This document shows, piece after piece, positions 1 through 6,655 of a stretch of DNA of 9,253 nt. The DNA lies in assembly GCA_022793355.1 (NCBI GenBank), contig JAAWCR010000143.1, positions 1-9,253 on the forward strand, written 5' to 3'. The stretch comes from Lawsonibacter sp. GTDB lineage: Bacteria; Bacillota; Clostridia; Oscillospirales; Oscillospiraceae. The notes under the pieces were generated by a model that was not told where the DNA came from, did not search any database, and saw nothing but the letters and a program-made list of their open reading frames with translations. Made by a program: the position numbers and the translations under genes. Each line of letters starts with the position of its first letter. Positions within the stretch are counted from its first letter, which is position 1.

Positions 1-171
1 GCGCAGGATGAAGGTGCCTCCGGCGTTCCGGGCAATCAGCCAGGTATACAGCGCGGTGCGCAGATTGCCCACATGCATATAGCCTGTAGGGGACGGCGCA
101 AACCGGGTGCGTACCTTGCCTTTTGGAATTTTAGCTTCCATATCCTCAAAATACTTCATGTCAAGCGTCAT
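1..171 (-). CDS. gltX: glutamyl-tRNA synthetase, N-terminal part (runs off the left edge)
   Basis: Class I aminoacyl-tRNA synthetase that charges tRNA-Glu with glutamate in the cytoplasm. Only the first 57 codons are in the window, read from ATG at 171-169 down to base 1. Residues 18-37 include RTRFAPSPTGYMHVGNLRTA: this is the ATP-binding region of GluRS, with HVGN as its HIGH signature, followed by a typical ALYTWLIARN helix. GlnRS has a different sequence here (PEPNGYLHIGH), so GltX is preferred. The start is set by a GGAGGAGA ribosome binding site about 5 bases upstream; a second Met at codon 5 has no better site. The 17-residue lead before the conserved block is slightly longer than usual for the family. 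A strong promoter lies just upstream (202-230). The tRNA-binding C-terminal part and the KMSKS loop are outside the window. Confidence 0.93.
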   Translation of the reverse strand, partial: MTLDMKYFEDMEAKIPKGKVRTRFAPSPTGYMHVGNLRTALYTWLIARNAGGTFILR

Positions 172-201
172 ATTCTCTCCTCCAGTACACAAGTTTTTCT
201 T

Positions 202-230
202 ATTATAGTGAATCTTTCCCCGTTTGGCAA
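202..230 (-). promoter_or_regulatory. sigma-A promoter of gltX
   Basis: Read on the minus strand, a TTGCCA -35 box (225-230) and a perfect TATAAT -10 box (202-207) are separated by exactly 17 bases. Transcription would start near 195, giving a leader of about 25 nt before the gltX ATG. That leader is too short for a T-box riboswitch. Confidence 0.85.
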
Positions 231-237
231 GAGCAGG

Positions 238-266
238 TTGCGAAATTTCCTTCAATATGTTATGAT
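238..266 (+). promoter_or_regulatory. sigma-A promoter of the 301-975 gene
   Basis: TTGCGA (238-243) and TATGAT (261-266) are separated by 17 bases, a good match to the housekeeping promoter. The predicted start near 273 gives a short leader before the ribosome binding site at 287-295. The -35 box lies only 7 bases from the -35 box of the divergent gltX promoter. Confidence 0.75.
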
Positions 267-300
267 CGCCCATAGTAATCCTCTTTAGAAGGTGATTTGC

Positions 301-975
301 TTGCTTTTGATTCAGGAAATCGACCTCACCTGGAATAAAAATGAGCGGGGCGGTCAATATGCCCAGGCGCGCCGGCAATTTCTGCAGGCCTATCCTCTGG
401 ATGAATTGCCAGCGCAGGCGGGTGCGGCTGTACACCACCTCAGCTTCTATCAAAACGGAGAGACTTTTTTAGATGCCTCCCAAGATATACGCCAATCCCT
501 GGAACAGTTTTTGCCTCGAATTGGGTTCACCCAGGAGCAAACTCAGCGGGAGATACAGCAACGATTGTCCTTTATCAGGAGAAACCGCCTCCGGCTCTTT
601 CCCTGTATTGAAGATTTAAATCTGACCAATCTGTCCATCCAGCCTGCATCAGTGGGCTACTCCATCTCCTTTTTCTACGACGAGCACCGCAGCGGGATGC
701 CCTATCGCCGGGGGCGCAATCAGGACTTTCAAAATCCAAGCGCTCCACTGTACTTCAAAGACTGTTTGAACGAGACCGCCTTTATCCTCCGGCCTGGCCA
801 ATACGGAAGGGTAATTTGGAATGAGCGCAGAACGGACTATGACAATGGAACATGGTACTATCAGCTGCACGTCTGCAACTTCATTCATGCATTTTTAACG
901 CAAGAAATTAAAAAGGATATGTTCCTTGCTGTCCAGCCGGATTTTGAGTACAAACAGCTTGCTGTTCTGTATTAA
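301..975 (+). CDS. uncharacterised 224-aa cytoplasmic protein
   Basis: I do not recognise this family. The frame is open from a GTG at 292, but AGAAGGTGA (287-295) overlaps that codon, so the TTG at 301, about 5 bases after the site, is the likelier start; it gives 224 residues. There is no signal peptide and no membrane segment. The first ~120 residues are rich in Gln, Arg and Glu and look helical (for example QARRQFLQAYPLDELPAQ and a QEQTQREIQQRL stretch near residue 80). The C-terminal half is aromatic and looks beta-rich, with motifs such as YSISFFYDEHRSGMPYRRGR and GTWYYQLHVCNF. It has its own promoter, divergent from gltX, and appears monocistronic. Base composition looks lower in GC than the genes to its right. 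I see no catalytic motif. The good ribosome site and promoter make it a real gene, but the function is unknown. Confidence 0.8.
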   Translation: MLLIQEIDLTWNKNERGGQYAQARRQFLQAYPLDELPAQAGAAVHHLSFYQNGETFLDASQDIRQSLEQFLPRIGFTQEQTQREIQQRLSFIRRNRLRLFPCIEDLNLTNLSIQPASVGYSISFFYDEHRSGMPYRRGRNQDFQNPSAPLYFKDCLNETAFILRPGQYGRVIWNERRTDYDNGTWYYQLHVCNFIHAFLTQEIKKDMFLAVQPDFEYKQLAVLY

Positions 976-1167
976 TTCCTTTGTGCCCCACAGTTCCAGC
1001 GCCGGTATTCAGTTAAAATTTAATCTTCTGTTCATTGCTTTTTTCAGAAAAAGCGTATATGCTATAGAAAAAACCGCAAGGGCAGCCAAAGGCCGTCCGC
1101 ATTGTGTTTCCGTCATCGCTGGGGAACCTTTGCCGCCCCTGCAAATGTATAGAGAGGAGCTTTTCAG
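976..1167 (+). promoter_or_regulatory. intergenic leader of the 1168 gene with probable promoter and imperfect hairpin
   Basis: This is 192 bases without a gene. A TTGCTT box (1035-1040) and TATGCT (1058-1063), 17 bases apart, make a plausible sigma-A promoter; an extended TGCTATAGA -10 at 1060-1068 is an alternative. If used, the transcript carries a leader of roughly 95 nt. Within it, AGGGCAGCCAAAGG (1079-1092) is an imperfect inverted repeat (11 of 14 positions) of CCTTTGCCGCCCCT (1127-1140), enclosing 34 bases. I could not match this to a riboswitch class I know. No terminator is visible for the gene ending at 975. Confidence 0.5.
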
Positions 1168-2841
1168 TTGAAAAAAGAAAAAAATCGTAAGCCTATGGGG
1201 CGTGCCGGCAGTTTGCTGGTTAGTCTGCTGATTACGGCTGTGGTGGGCTTTGTCTACTTCTATGTCTCCCTCCCCGCCATCAACCCCCACTCCGGCGACT
1301 TCTACAGCTTCCTGCTTCTGCTGTGCGTGGTATACGCCATCAGCGTTTTTGCCCTGTCCGCCAAACCGGCGGACAACTTGGTGCGCACACCCAAGGAGAA
1401 AATCAGAGACTGGTTCCGGTTTGTCAAAAAGAGCTGTCTGCCGGTGTTAATCCTCTTTGTTGCTATCACTGCAGTGGCCGTGGTGGGACAGATCGCCTCC
1501 ATGCCCATCTTCCGGGCTTCCGCTTACCGGAACCTGCTTACCGTCCAGACCGGGGACTTCGCCTCCGACATTGCGGAAATTTCCTTCAATAAGATTCCCA
1601 CCCTAGACCGTGCCTCCGCCGAATACCTGGGCGACCGGCAGATGGGTACCCTCAGCGATATGGTCAGCCAATTCGAATACTCCAACGACTCCACCCAAAT
1701 CAACTACCAGGGCCGGCCTGTCCGGGTGGCTCCCATTGCCTACGCCGATCTGATTAAATGGTTTACCAACCGGGGCAACGGTCTGCCCGCCTACGTGGTA
1801 GTGGATATGGTCACCCAGGAGGCTACCGTTACCCGACTGAGCGAAGGCATCAAATATTCCTTCTCCGAGCCGCTGAATCGGAATATTCTGCGCCATCTGC
1901 GCTTCCAGTACCCCACTATGATGTTCGCCACCCCGGAGTTTGAAATCAACGAGGAGGGCCACCCCTTCTGGATCGCCCCCCGGGTCGTCAAGCGCATCGG
2001 GCTGTTCGGCGGCACCGATATTCAAGGGGCGGTTTTGGTGGACGCCGTCACCGGTGAATGTGAATACCATGAGGAGGTCCCCAACTGGGTGGACACCCTC
2101 TATGTCCCGGAACTCATCATGCAGCAGTACGACTACCACGGCACACTGGTCAACGGGTTTATCAACTCCGTTCTGGGCCAGCGGGATGTGACCATCACAA
2201 CCGACGGATACAACTACATCGCCATGAATGACGATGTGTATATGTATACCGGTGTCACCTCCGCCAACGCCGACCAGTCCAACCTGGGCTTTCTGCTCAC
2301 CAACCAGCGCACCAAGGAAACCCACTTCTACACCGCCCCCGGCGCCACCGAGGCCGCCGCCAAGGCCTCTGCTATGGGCGTGGTTCAGGACCTGGGCTAT
2401 ATCGCCACCTTCCCTCTCCTGCTGAACATCGCCAGGGAGCCCACCTACTTTATTCCTTTGAAGGACGCGGCGAATCTGGTAAAAACCTACGCCATGGTCA
2501 ACGTGGCCCGATACGATGTCGTTGCCATCGGCGACACTGTCTCCGCCTGTGAGCAAAAGTATATCCAGATGCTCTCCGACAAGGGGATTACCACCCCCGA
2601 CGAACTGCCGCAGACCGAGGTGAAAGGAACCGTTGCCGAGATCCGCACCGCCGTCATCGACGGTAACTCCTTCTACTATATTCGTCTGGAGGGTGAGGAT
2701 GTCTTCTACTCCATCTCCGCCGCGCAGAATCGATCGGCAGCCCTATTGGATGTGGGCAATTATGTTGCAATTAAATACGAAATCCCCGATGAAAATAACA
2801 ATTCCTTGATTTTAAACGCCTACAACATCACGATATTTTGA
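1168..2841 (+). CDS. membrane protein with three N-terminal helices and large extracytoplasmic domain, unknown function
   Basis: This 557-aa protein starts at TTG 1168, after AGAGAGGAG about 8 bases upstream. The N-terminus is strongly basic (KKEKNRK) and is followed by helices at about residues 16-35, 46-64 and 91-110. The loop at 65-90 is rich in Lys and Arg, which predicts an inside N-terminus, two helices joined outside, and the remaining ~445 residues outside the membrane. The ectodomain has two similar beta-type stretches, YVVVDMVTQEATV (about residue 210) and GAVLVDAVTGECEY (about 286), each resembling the strand-turn-strand of PepSY-like modules. It also contains a conserved-looking TTDGYNYIAMNDDVYMYTG. 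The last ~80 residues (VKGTVAEIR to VAIKYE) could form an OB-like barrel. I have a weak memory of unnamed Firmicutes membrane proteins with such ectodomains, but no function. It stands alone, with a leader upstream and a hairpin downstream. No lipobox or sortase signal is present. Confidence 0.88.
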   Translation: MKKEKNRKPMGRAGSLLVSLLITAVVGFVYFYVSLPAINPHSGDFYSFLLLLCVVYAISVFALSAKPADNLVRTPKEKIRDWFRFVKKSCLPVLILFVAITAVAVVGQIASMPIFRASAYRNLLTVQTGDFASDIAEISFNKIPTLDRASAEYLGDRQMGTLSDMVSQFEYSNDSTQINYQGRPVRVAPIAYADLIKWFTNRGNGLPAYVVVDMVTQEATVTRLSEGIKYSFSEPLNRNILRHLRFQYPTMMFATPEFEINEEGHPFWIAPRVVKRIGLFGGTDIQGAVLVDAVTGECEYHEEVPNWVDTLYVPELIMQQYDYHGTLVNGFINSVLGQRDVTITTDGYNYIAMNDDVYMYTGVTSANADQSNLGFLLTNQRTKETHFYTAPGATEAAAKASAMGVVQDLGYIATFPLLLNIAREPTYFIPLKDAANLVKTYAMVNVARYDVVAIGDTVSACEQKYIQMLSDKGITTPDELPQTEVKGTVAEIRTAVIDGNSFYYIRLEGEDVFYSISAAQNRSAALLDVGNYVAIKYEIPDENNNSLILNAYNITIF

Positions 2842-2893
2842 TTATCATCATTTTAAACCCGGGAAACTGTTGTCATCACTTCTCCTATAGTAA

Positions 2894-2921
2894 AGGACCG
2901 TCCGGTTTTCCGGACGGTCCT
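2894..2921. terminator. bidirectional hairpin terminator between convergent genes
   Basis: A perfect 12-bp stem (2894-2905 with 2910-2921) is closed by a TTTT loop; its core is GGACCGTCCGG. On the plus strand it is followed by a weak T stretch (TATTTCC), and on the minus strand by TTTA. It ends the 1168-2841 transcript, and on the other strand its first stem base lies within the TAG stop of the GIY-YIG gene. The poor T-tracts make it less than ideal, but stem strength and position between convergent genes support termination in both directions. Confidence 0.85.
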
Positions 2922-3171
2922 ATTTCCAGGCCTCTTGAATCAGATGTTCTTTCTCCTGCCGGGTCAGCCGCTTGATCCGATATTCCCGGCGGAGAGCGGC
3001 GGACTTACCCGGGAGTTTCTCTTGATAGACCAGCTCCAGCGGGCCTCGGCCGCGGGTGTACTTGGCCCCCTTCCCGGCCCGGTGGGCGGCCAAACGGCGG
3101 GGTATGTCGCTGGTGACACCGGTGTACAGCGTACCGTCCCCGCAGCGAAGGATATAGACATACCAGGGCAC
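2920..3171 (-). CDS. GIY-YIG domain protein (YhbQ/UPF0213 type)
   Basis: This small 83-aa stand-alone GIY-YIG nuclease-fold protein matches the usual size of the UPF0213/YhbQ group, whose proposed roles are in DNA repair or structured-DNA cleavage. Residues 4-6 (YVY) and 16-18 (YTG) form the GIY-YIG signature in the context WYVYILRCGDGTLYTGVT. Arg25/Arg26 follow in the helix (DIPRRLAAHRAGKGAKYTRG), and the metal-binding Glu is probably Glu63 in REYRIKRL. The start is GTG at 3171-3169, preceded by GGGGAG (3177-3182) with a 5-base gap. The frame stays open to a TTG at 3195, but that codon lies in the -10 box of the promoter and cannot be on the transcript. The gene is divergent from trpS and ends inside the hairpin terminator shared with the preceding gene. 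Confidence 0.92.
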   Translation of the reverse strand: MPWYVYILRCGDGTLYTGVTSDIPRRLAAHRAGKGAKYTRGRGPLELVYQEKLPGKSAALRREYRIKRLTRQEKEHLIQEAWK

Positions 3172-3194
3172 AAGGGCTCCCCCCTTTCCCCGCA

Positions 3195-3223
3195 ATTATA
3201 CTACAATATGTCTAAATTGGAAA
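3195..3223 (-). promoter_or_regulatory. promoter of the GIY-YIG gene
   Basis: On the minus strand a perfect TATAAT (3195-3200) lies 17 bases downstream of TTTCCA (3218-3223), a 4 of 6 match to the -35 consensus. Transcription would begin near 3188, some 17 bases before the GTG start. This placement rules out the upstream TTG as a start. Confidence 0.7.
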
Positions 3224-3259
3224 CAATTCCTTTTTTGCCCGCCTAAGCGGCCAAACCGG

Positions 3260-3288
3260 TTGCCTTTCTCCCCATTTAGTGGTACAAT
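3260..3288 (+). promoter_or_regulatory. sigma-A promoter of trpS
   Basis: TTGCCT (3260-3265) and TACAAT (3283-3288) are separated by 17 bases. The predicted start near 3295 leaves a leader of about 50 nt, too short for a tryptophan T-box, so trpS does not seem to be under tRNA-dependent antitermination here. This is the only clear promoter for the plus-strand block from trpS to 7411. Confidence 0.8.
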
Positions 3289-3345
3289 AAAGTGATATTA
3301 TGCAGGCGCATATTCCAGCGTCTGAAAACAAAGGAGCAAAAACAC

Positions 3346-4344
3346 ATGGACGAAAAGAAAGTAATGCTTTCCGGCATTCAGCCCAGCGGAGAGCTTCATC
3401 TGGGCAATTACCTGGGCCCTTTGCGCCACTGGCCTGAGATGATTGAGGAATTTGACTGTTATTTCTTCCTGGCCGACCTGCACACTATCACAGTACGTCA
3501 AGAGCCGGCTCAGCTGCGCCGCCGGGTACTCACCCTGCTGGCAAACTACATTGCCTGCGGCCTGGACCCTGAAAAATGCACCATCTTTATCCAGTCTCAC
3601 GTCCCCGCTCATTCACAGCTGGGCTGGGTATTGGACTGCTATACCATGTTTGGCGAGCTTTCCCGCATGACCCAGTTTAAGGATAAATCCGCCAAGCATA
3701 AGGACAATATCAACGCCGGGTTGTTCACCTACCCCTCCCTTATGGCGGCGGATATCCTGCTCTACCAGCCCGATTTCGTCCCCGTAGGCGAGGATCAGAA
3801 GCAGCATGTGGAGATTTGCCGCGACATCGCCGAGCGGTTTAACGGCATTTACGGCGATGTGTTCAAAATCCCCGCGCCCCATATCCCAAAGGTTGGCGCC
3901 CGGATTATGAGCCTGACCGACCCCACCTCAAAGATGAGCAAATCCAATCTGGAGGGCTGCGTCACCCTGATGGAAAAGCCCGAGGATATTATGCGCAAGT
4001 TCAAGCGCGCAGTCACCGACAGCGATACCCAGCGGTGCGTCCGCTATGCCCCCCAGGAGAAGCCTGGCGTTTCCAATATGCTCCAAATTTATGCCTCCGT
4101 CACCGGTAAAACCTATGCGGAGCTTGAGGCGGAGTTTGAGGGTAAGGGCTATGGCGCTTTCAAGCCCGCCGTAGGCGAGGCAGTCGTGGAGGCCCTGCGC
4201 CCCATCCGGGAGGAGACGGAGCGCCTGCTGGCCGATAAGGCCTATCTAGAGGGGGTATATAAGGCTGGCGCGGACAAGGCCGAGTATATCGCCAATAAGA
4301 CCCTGCGCAAGGTGTATAAGAAAATCGGGTTCGTACCCAGGTAA
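3346..4344 (+). CDS. trpS: tryptophanyl-tRNA synthetase
   Basis: Class I synthetase that charges tRNA-Trp with tryptophan in the cytoplasm. At 332 aa it is full length for bacterial TrpRS. The N-terminus has MLSGIQPSGELHLGNYLGP, with HLGN at residues 18-21 as the HIGH signature. The Rossmann core continues with FFLADLHTIT, FIQSHVPAHSQLGW and MADILLY-type motifs (seen as AADILLYQPDFVPVGEDQKQ). KMSKS lies at residues 196-200. The chosen start is ATG 3346, with AAAGGAG 9 bases upstream. The frame is open 18 codons further to a GTG at 3292, but that codon overlaps the transcription start and is rejected. It is followed after 50 bases by tagO with no visible terminator, so a joint transcript is possible. 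Confidence 0.97.
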   Translation: MDEKKVMLSGIQPSGELHLGNYLGPLRHWPEMIEEFDCYFFLADLHTITVRQEPAQLRRRVLTLLANYIACGLDPEKCTIFIQSHVPAHSQLGWVLDCYTMFGELSRMTQFKDKSAKHKDNINAGLFTYPSLMAADILLYQPDFVPVGEDQKQHVEICRDIAERFNGIYGDVFKIPAPHIPKVGARIMSLTDPTSKMSKSNLEGCVTLMEKPEDIMRKFKRAVTDSDTQRCVRYAPQEKPGVSNMLQIYASVTGKTYAELEAEFEGKGYGAFKPAVGEAVVEALRPIREETERLLADKAYLEGVYKAGADKAEYIANKTLRKVYKKIGFVPR

Positions 4345-4394
4345 CTACGGCCACAGCGCCCCGGAAACCCACAGATAAAAAGAGGTTCTCAACT

Positions 4395-5507
4395 ATGTCG
4401 ATTCAGCTTACTTCCGTAGGGCTGGCCGCAGCCGCCCTTCTTGTCGCCGCGCTGGTGGCCCTTATCTCAACACCAGTGGTCAAAGCCCTCGCCTTCCGGG
4501 TGGGGGCTGTGGATGTCCCCAAGGACGCCCGGCGGATGCACGACCATCCCATCCCCCGCATGGGCGGGCTGGCCATCTTCTTTGGCTTTATCCTCAGCGT
4601 ACTGATTTTTCAGCCCCTTACGCCCGAGCTTCGGGGAATGCTGCTGGGCGGGGTCGTCATTGTTATTCTGGGGATTTTTGATGATATTTTCGCCCTGCCC
4701 GCCATGCCCAAGTTTCTGGTTCAAATTGGCGCCGCGCTAATCGCCGTGCTGGAGGGCAACCGCATCTCTTTCCTGTCCAACCCCAACATCTTCAGCAAAG
4801 AGGCATTTTGGGAGCTGGGCTGGCTGTCCATCCCCATCTCAGTATTCTGGATTGTGGGTATTACCAACGCCGTCAACCTCATCGACGGACTGGACGGCCT
4901 GGCCTGCGGGGTGTCTACGATTAGCTCTATGACCCTGCTGGTCATCGCCCTCATCGTGTTAGAACCCGATGTAGCTATCCTGATGGGCGCTCTGGCGGGG
5001 AGCTGTATAGGTTTTTTACCTTACAATCTAAACCCGGCCAAAATTTTCATGGGCGACACCGGCTCTACCTTTCTTGGCTTCATTTTGGCGGTGGTTTCCA
5101 TTCAGGGACTGTTCAAGTTTTACGCTTTTATCTCCTTTGCCGTCCCCTTCCTCATGCTGGGCCTGCCCATTTTTGACACCTGCTTCGCTATTCTGCGCCG
5201 CGTGTCCCACGGCCAGTCCCCTATGCAGCCTGACCGGGGACACATCCACCACCGGCTTATTGACATGGGCTTTTCTCAAAAACAGGCGGTGGCGGTGCTG
5301 TATATCATCAGTGCCATTCTTGGCCTGTCCGCCGTGGTGCTTACCACCATCGGCGTAGTACGCGCCATGCTGTTTCTAGTCGCCCTGTGCGCTGCCGGAG
5401 CCGTGGCGGGCAAGCTTTATATGGACCGAAGCACCAGCGACCAAAGCGCCCCGCCCCGCCGGACGCAAGATGGCACGGCCAGAAAAAAGGAGCATCCCTA
5501 TGAATAA
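4395..5507 (+). CDS. tagO: undecaprenyl-phosphate GlcNAc-1-phosphate transferase (TagO/WecA family)
   Basis: A polytopic membrane enzyme of the MraY/WecA superfamily, 370 aa. The family transfers GlcNAc-1-phosphate from UDP-GlcNAc to undecaprenyl phosphate, the first step of wall teichoic acid linkage-unit and other envelope glycan synthesis. Landmarks are all present: RRMHDHPIPRMGGLAI near residue 46, the metal-binding DD pair at 96-97 (GIFDDIFALP), NAVNLIDGLDGLA from residue 158 with Asp164 and Asp167, FMGDTGS at 218-224, and HIHHRL at 283-288. The HIHH loop separates TagO/WecA from MraY, so the GlcNAc-1-P assignment is favoured. About ten hydrophobic segments fill the rest. The last ~28 residues are a polar, basic tail that runs over the start of the next gene. 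ATG 4395 follows AGAGG with a 9-base gap. The TAA at 5505-5507 overlaps mnaA by 8 bases, so translation is probably coupled. Confidence 0.93.
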   Translation: MSIQLTSVGLAAAALLVAALVALISTPVVKALAFRVGAVDVPKDARRMHDHPIPRMGGLAIFFGFILSVLIFQPLTPELRGMLLGGVVIVILGIFDDIFALPAMPKFLVQIGAALIAVLEGNRISFLSNPNIFSKEAFWELGWLSIPISVFWIVGITNAVNLIDGLDGLACGVSTISSMTLLVIALIVLEPDVAILMGALAGSCIGFLPYNLNPAKIFMGDTGSTFLGFILAVVSIQGLFKFYAFISFAVPFLMLGLPIFDTCFAILRRVSHGQSPMQPDRGHIHHRLIDMGFSQKQAVAVLYIISAILGLSAVVLTTIGVVRAMLFLVALCAAGAVAGKLYMDRSTSDQSAPPRRTQDGTARKKEHPYE

Positions 5508-6651
5508 AATTAAGGTAATGACCGTCTTTGGCACCCGACCGGAAGCCATTAAAATGGCTCCCTTAGCCCTGGAACTGTCCCGCCGGCCAGAGTTCGAGGC
5601 CCTTTGCTGTGTTACCGCCCAGCACCGCGAGATGCTGGATTCGGTACTGAATATTTTTGGACTGAGGCCCCACTACGACCTGAACATCATGGAGCCCCGG
5701 CAGACGCTGTCCACTATCACCTCCAAGTGCCTCAACGGCATGGACTGCGTACTGGAGGAAGCCAAGCCCGATTTGGTGCTGGTCCACGGGGACACCTCCA
5801 CCACCTTCGCCGGAGCCCTGGCCGCCTTTTACCACAAGATTCCCGTGGGCCATGTGGAGGCTGGACTGCGCACCTACGACAAGTGGTCCCCCTTCCCCGA
5901 AGAGATGAACCGAAAGATGGTGGGAACCATTGCCGATCTCCACTTCTGTCCCACCGTAACCAACCGGGACAATCTTGCCCGGGAAAATATCACCAAAGGC
6001 GTTTTTCTGACGGGCAACACTGTTATTGACGCACTTCAGACAACGGTTATAAAGGATTTTAGCTTTACAGAAAAAACATTGAACTGTTTGGATTATGTCA
6101 ACCGAAAGGTGGTTTTGGTCACCTGCCACCGTCGGGAAAACTACGGGCAGCCCATGACCAATATCATGACTGCCTTGCGCCGGTTGGCTGATTCCTTTCC
6201 GGACACGGATCTGGTCTACCCCGTCCACCTCTCCCCTGTGGTCCAGGAGGCGGCTCACAAATATCTGAACGGACACCCCCGCATCCACCTCATTGCTCCC
6301 CTGGCGGTAGACGAGATGCACAACCTCATGGCCCGGTGCCATCTGGTGATGACCGACTCCGGCGGCTTACAGGAGGAGGCCCCCGCGCTGGGCAAGCCGG
6401 TGCTTGTCCTCCGCCGTGAGACGGAGCGGCCCGAGGCTGTTCAGGCCGGCACAGTACGTCTGGCCGGCGTGGAGGAAGAAATCATCTTCCAAATGGCCGC
6501 TCAACTCCTGTCCGACCAGGTCGAATATGATAAAATGGCCCATGCCGTCAACCCCTACGGCGACGGAAAGGCCTGCCGCCGTATCACTGATGCCATTGCG
6601 TGGCATTTCCACGCTTCGGAAACACCGCCGGAGGAATTTTCAGGAAGGTGA
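5500..6651 (+). CDS. mnaA: UDP-N-acetylglucosamine 2-epimerase, non-hydrolysing
   Basis: This cytoplasmic enzyme (MnaA in Gram-positives, WecB in enterics) interconverts UDP-GlcNAc and UDP-ManNAc. The 383 residues match the family. Seen in order: VFGTRPEAIKMAPL near the N-terminus, AQHREMLD, HGDTSTT with Asp98, GHVEAGLRT with Glu120, FPEEMNRK with Glu134/Glu135, ITKGVFLTGNTVIDAL, VTCHRRENYG with His210, and the GT-B nucleotide-binding TDSGGLQEEAPALGKPV followed by RRETERPEA. The Asp, Glu, Glu and His correspond by motif to the catalytic set known in E. coli WecB. The start is ATG 5500, with AAGGAG 7 bases upstream; an upstream GTG-type extension to 5470 lies inside tagO and has no site. ManNAc produced here, with TagO's lipid-GlcNAc, would form the ManNAc-GlcNAc linkage unit of a wall polymer; the glycosyltransferase TagA is not in the window. 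Confidence 0.96.
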   Translation: MNKIKVMTVFGTRPEAIKMAPLALELSRRPEFEALCCVTAQHREMLDSVLNIFGLRPHYDLNIMEPRQTLSTITSKCLNGMDCVLEEAKPDLVLVHGDTSTTFAGALAAFYHKIPVGHVEAGLRTYDKWSPFPEEMNRKMVGTIADLHFCPTVTNRDNLARENITKGVFLTGNTVIDALQTTVIKDFSFTEKTLNCLDYVNRKVVLVTCHRRENYGQPMTNIMTALRRLADSFPDTDLVYPVHLSPVVQEAAHKYLNGHPRIHLIAPLAVDEMHNLMARCHLVMTDSGGLQEEAPALGKPVLVLRRETERPEAVQAGTVRLAGVEEEIIFQMAAQLLSDQVEYDKMAHAVNPYGDGKACRRITDAIAWHFHASETPPEEFSGR

Positions 6652-6655
6652 TTTC

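Noticed and set aside
73..288. Plus-strand frame of 71 codons at the left edge
   Set aside because: It overlaps the start of gltX and both divergent promoters on the opposite strand and has no recognisable content.
1603..2556. Long minus-strand open frame (317 codons) antisense to the large membrane protein
   Set aside because: It is a by-product of the GC-rich codons of the plus-strand gene: the translation is Gly/Val/His-rich without a domain, it has no ribosome site, and the plus frame is clearly coding.
3172..3195. An upstream TTG start for the GIY-YIG gene
   Set aside because: The codon lies within the TATAAT promoter box and would not be on the transcript; the GTG at 3171 has a good ribosome site.
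3292..3345. An upstream GTG start for trpS adding 18 residues
   Set aside because: It lies at the predicted transcription start and has no ribosome site; the ATG at 3346 has AAAGGAG at a suitable distance and begins the conserved N-terminus.
5470..5499. An upstream start for mnaA adding 10 residues
   Set aside because: No ribosome site precedes it, whereas ATG 5500 has AAGGAG 7 bases upstream and gives the normal family N-terminus.
5563..6342. Minus-strand open frame of 259 codons antisense to mnaA
   Set aside because: The plus frame carries every UDP-GlcNAc 2-epimerase motif; the antisense translation is low-complexity and has no ribosome site.
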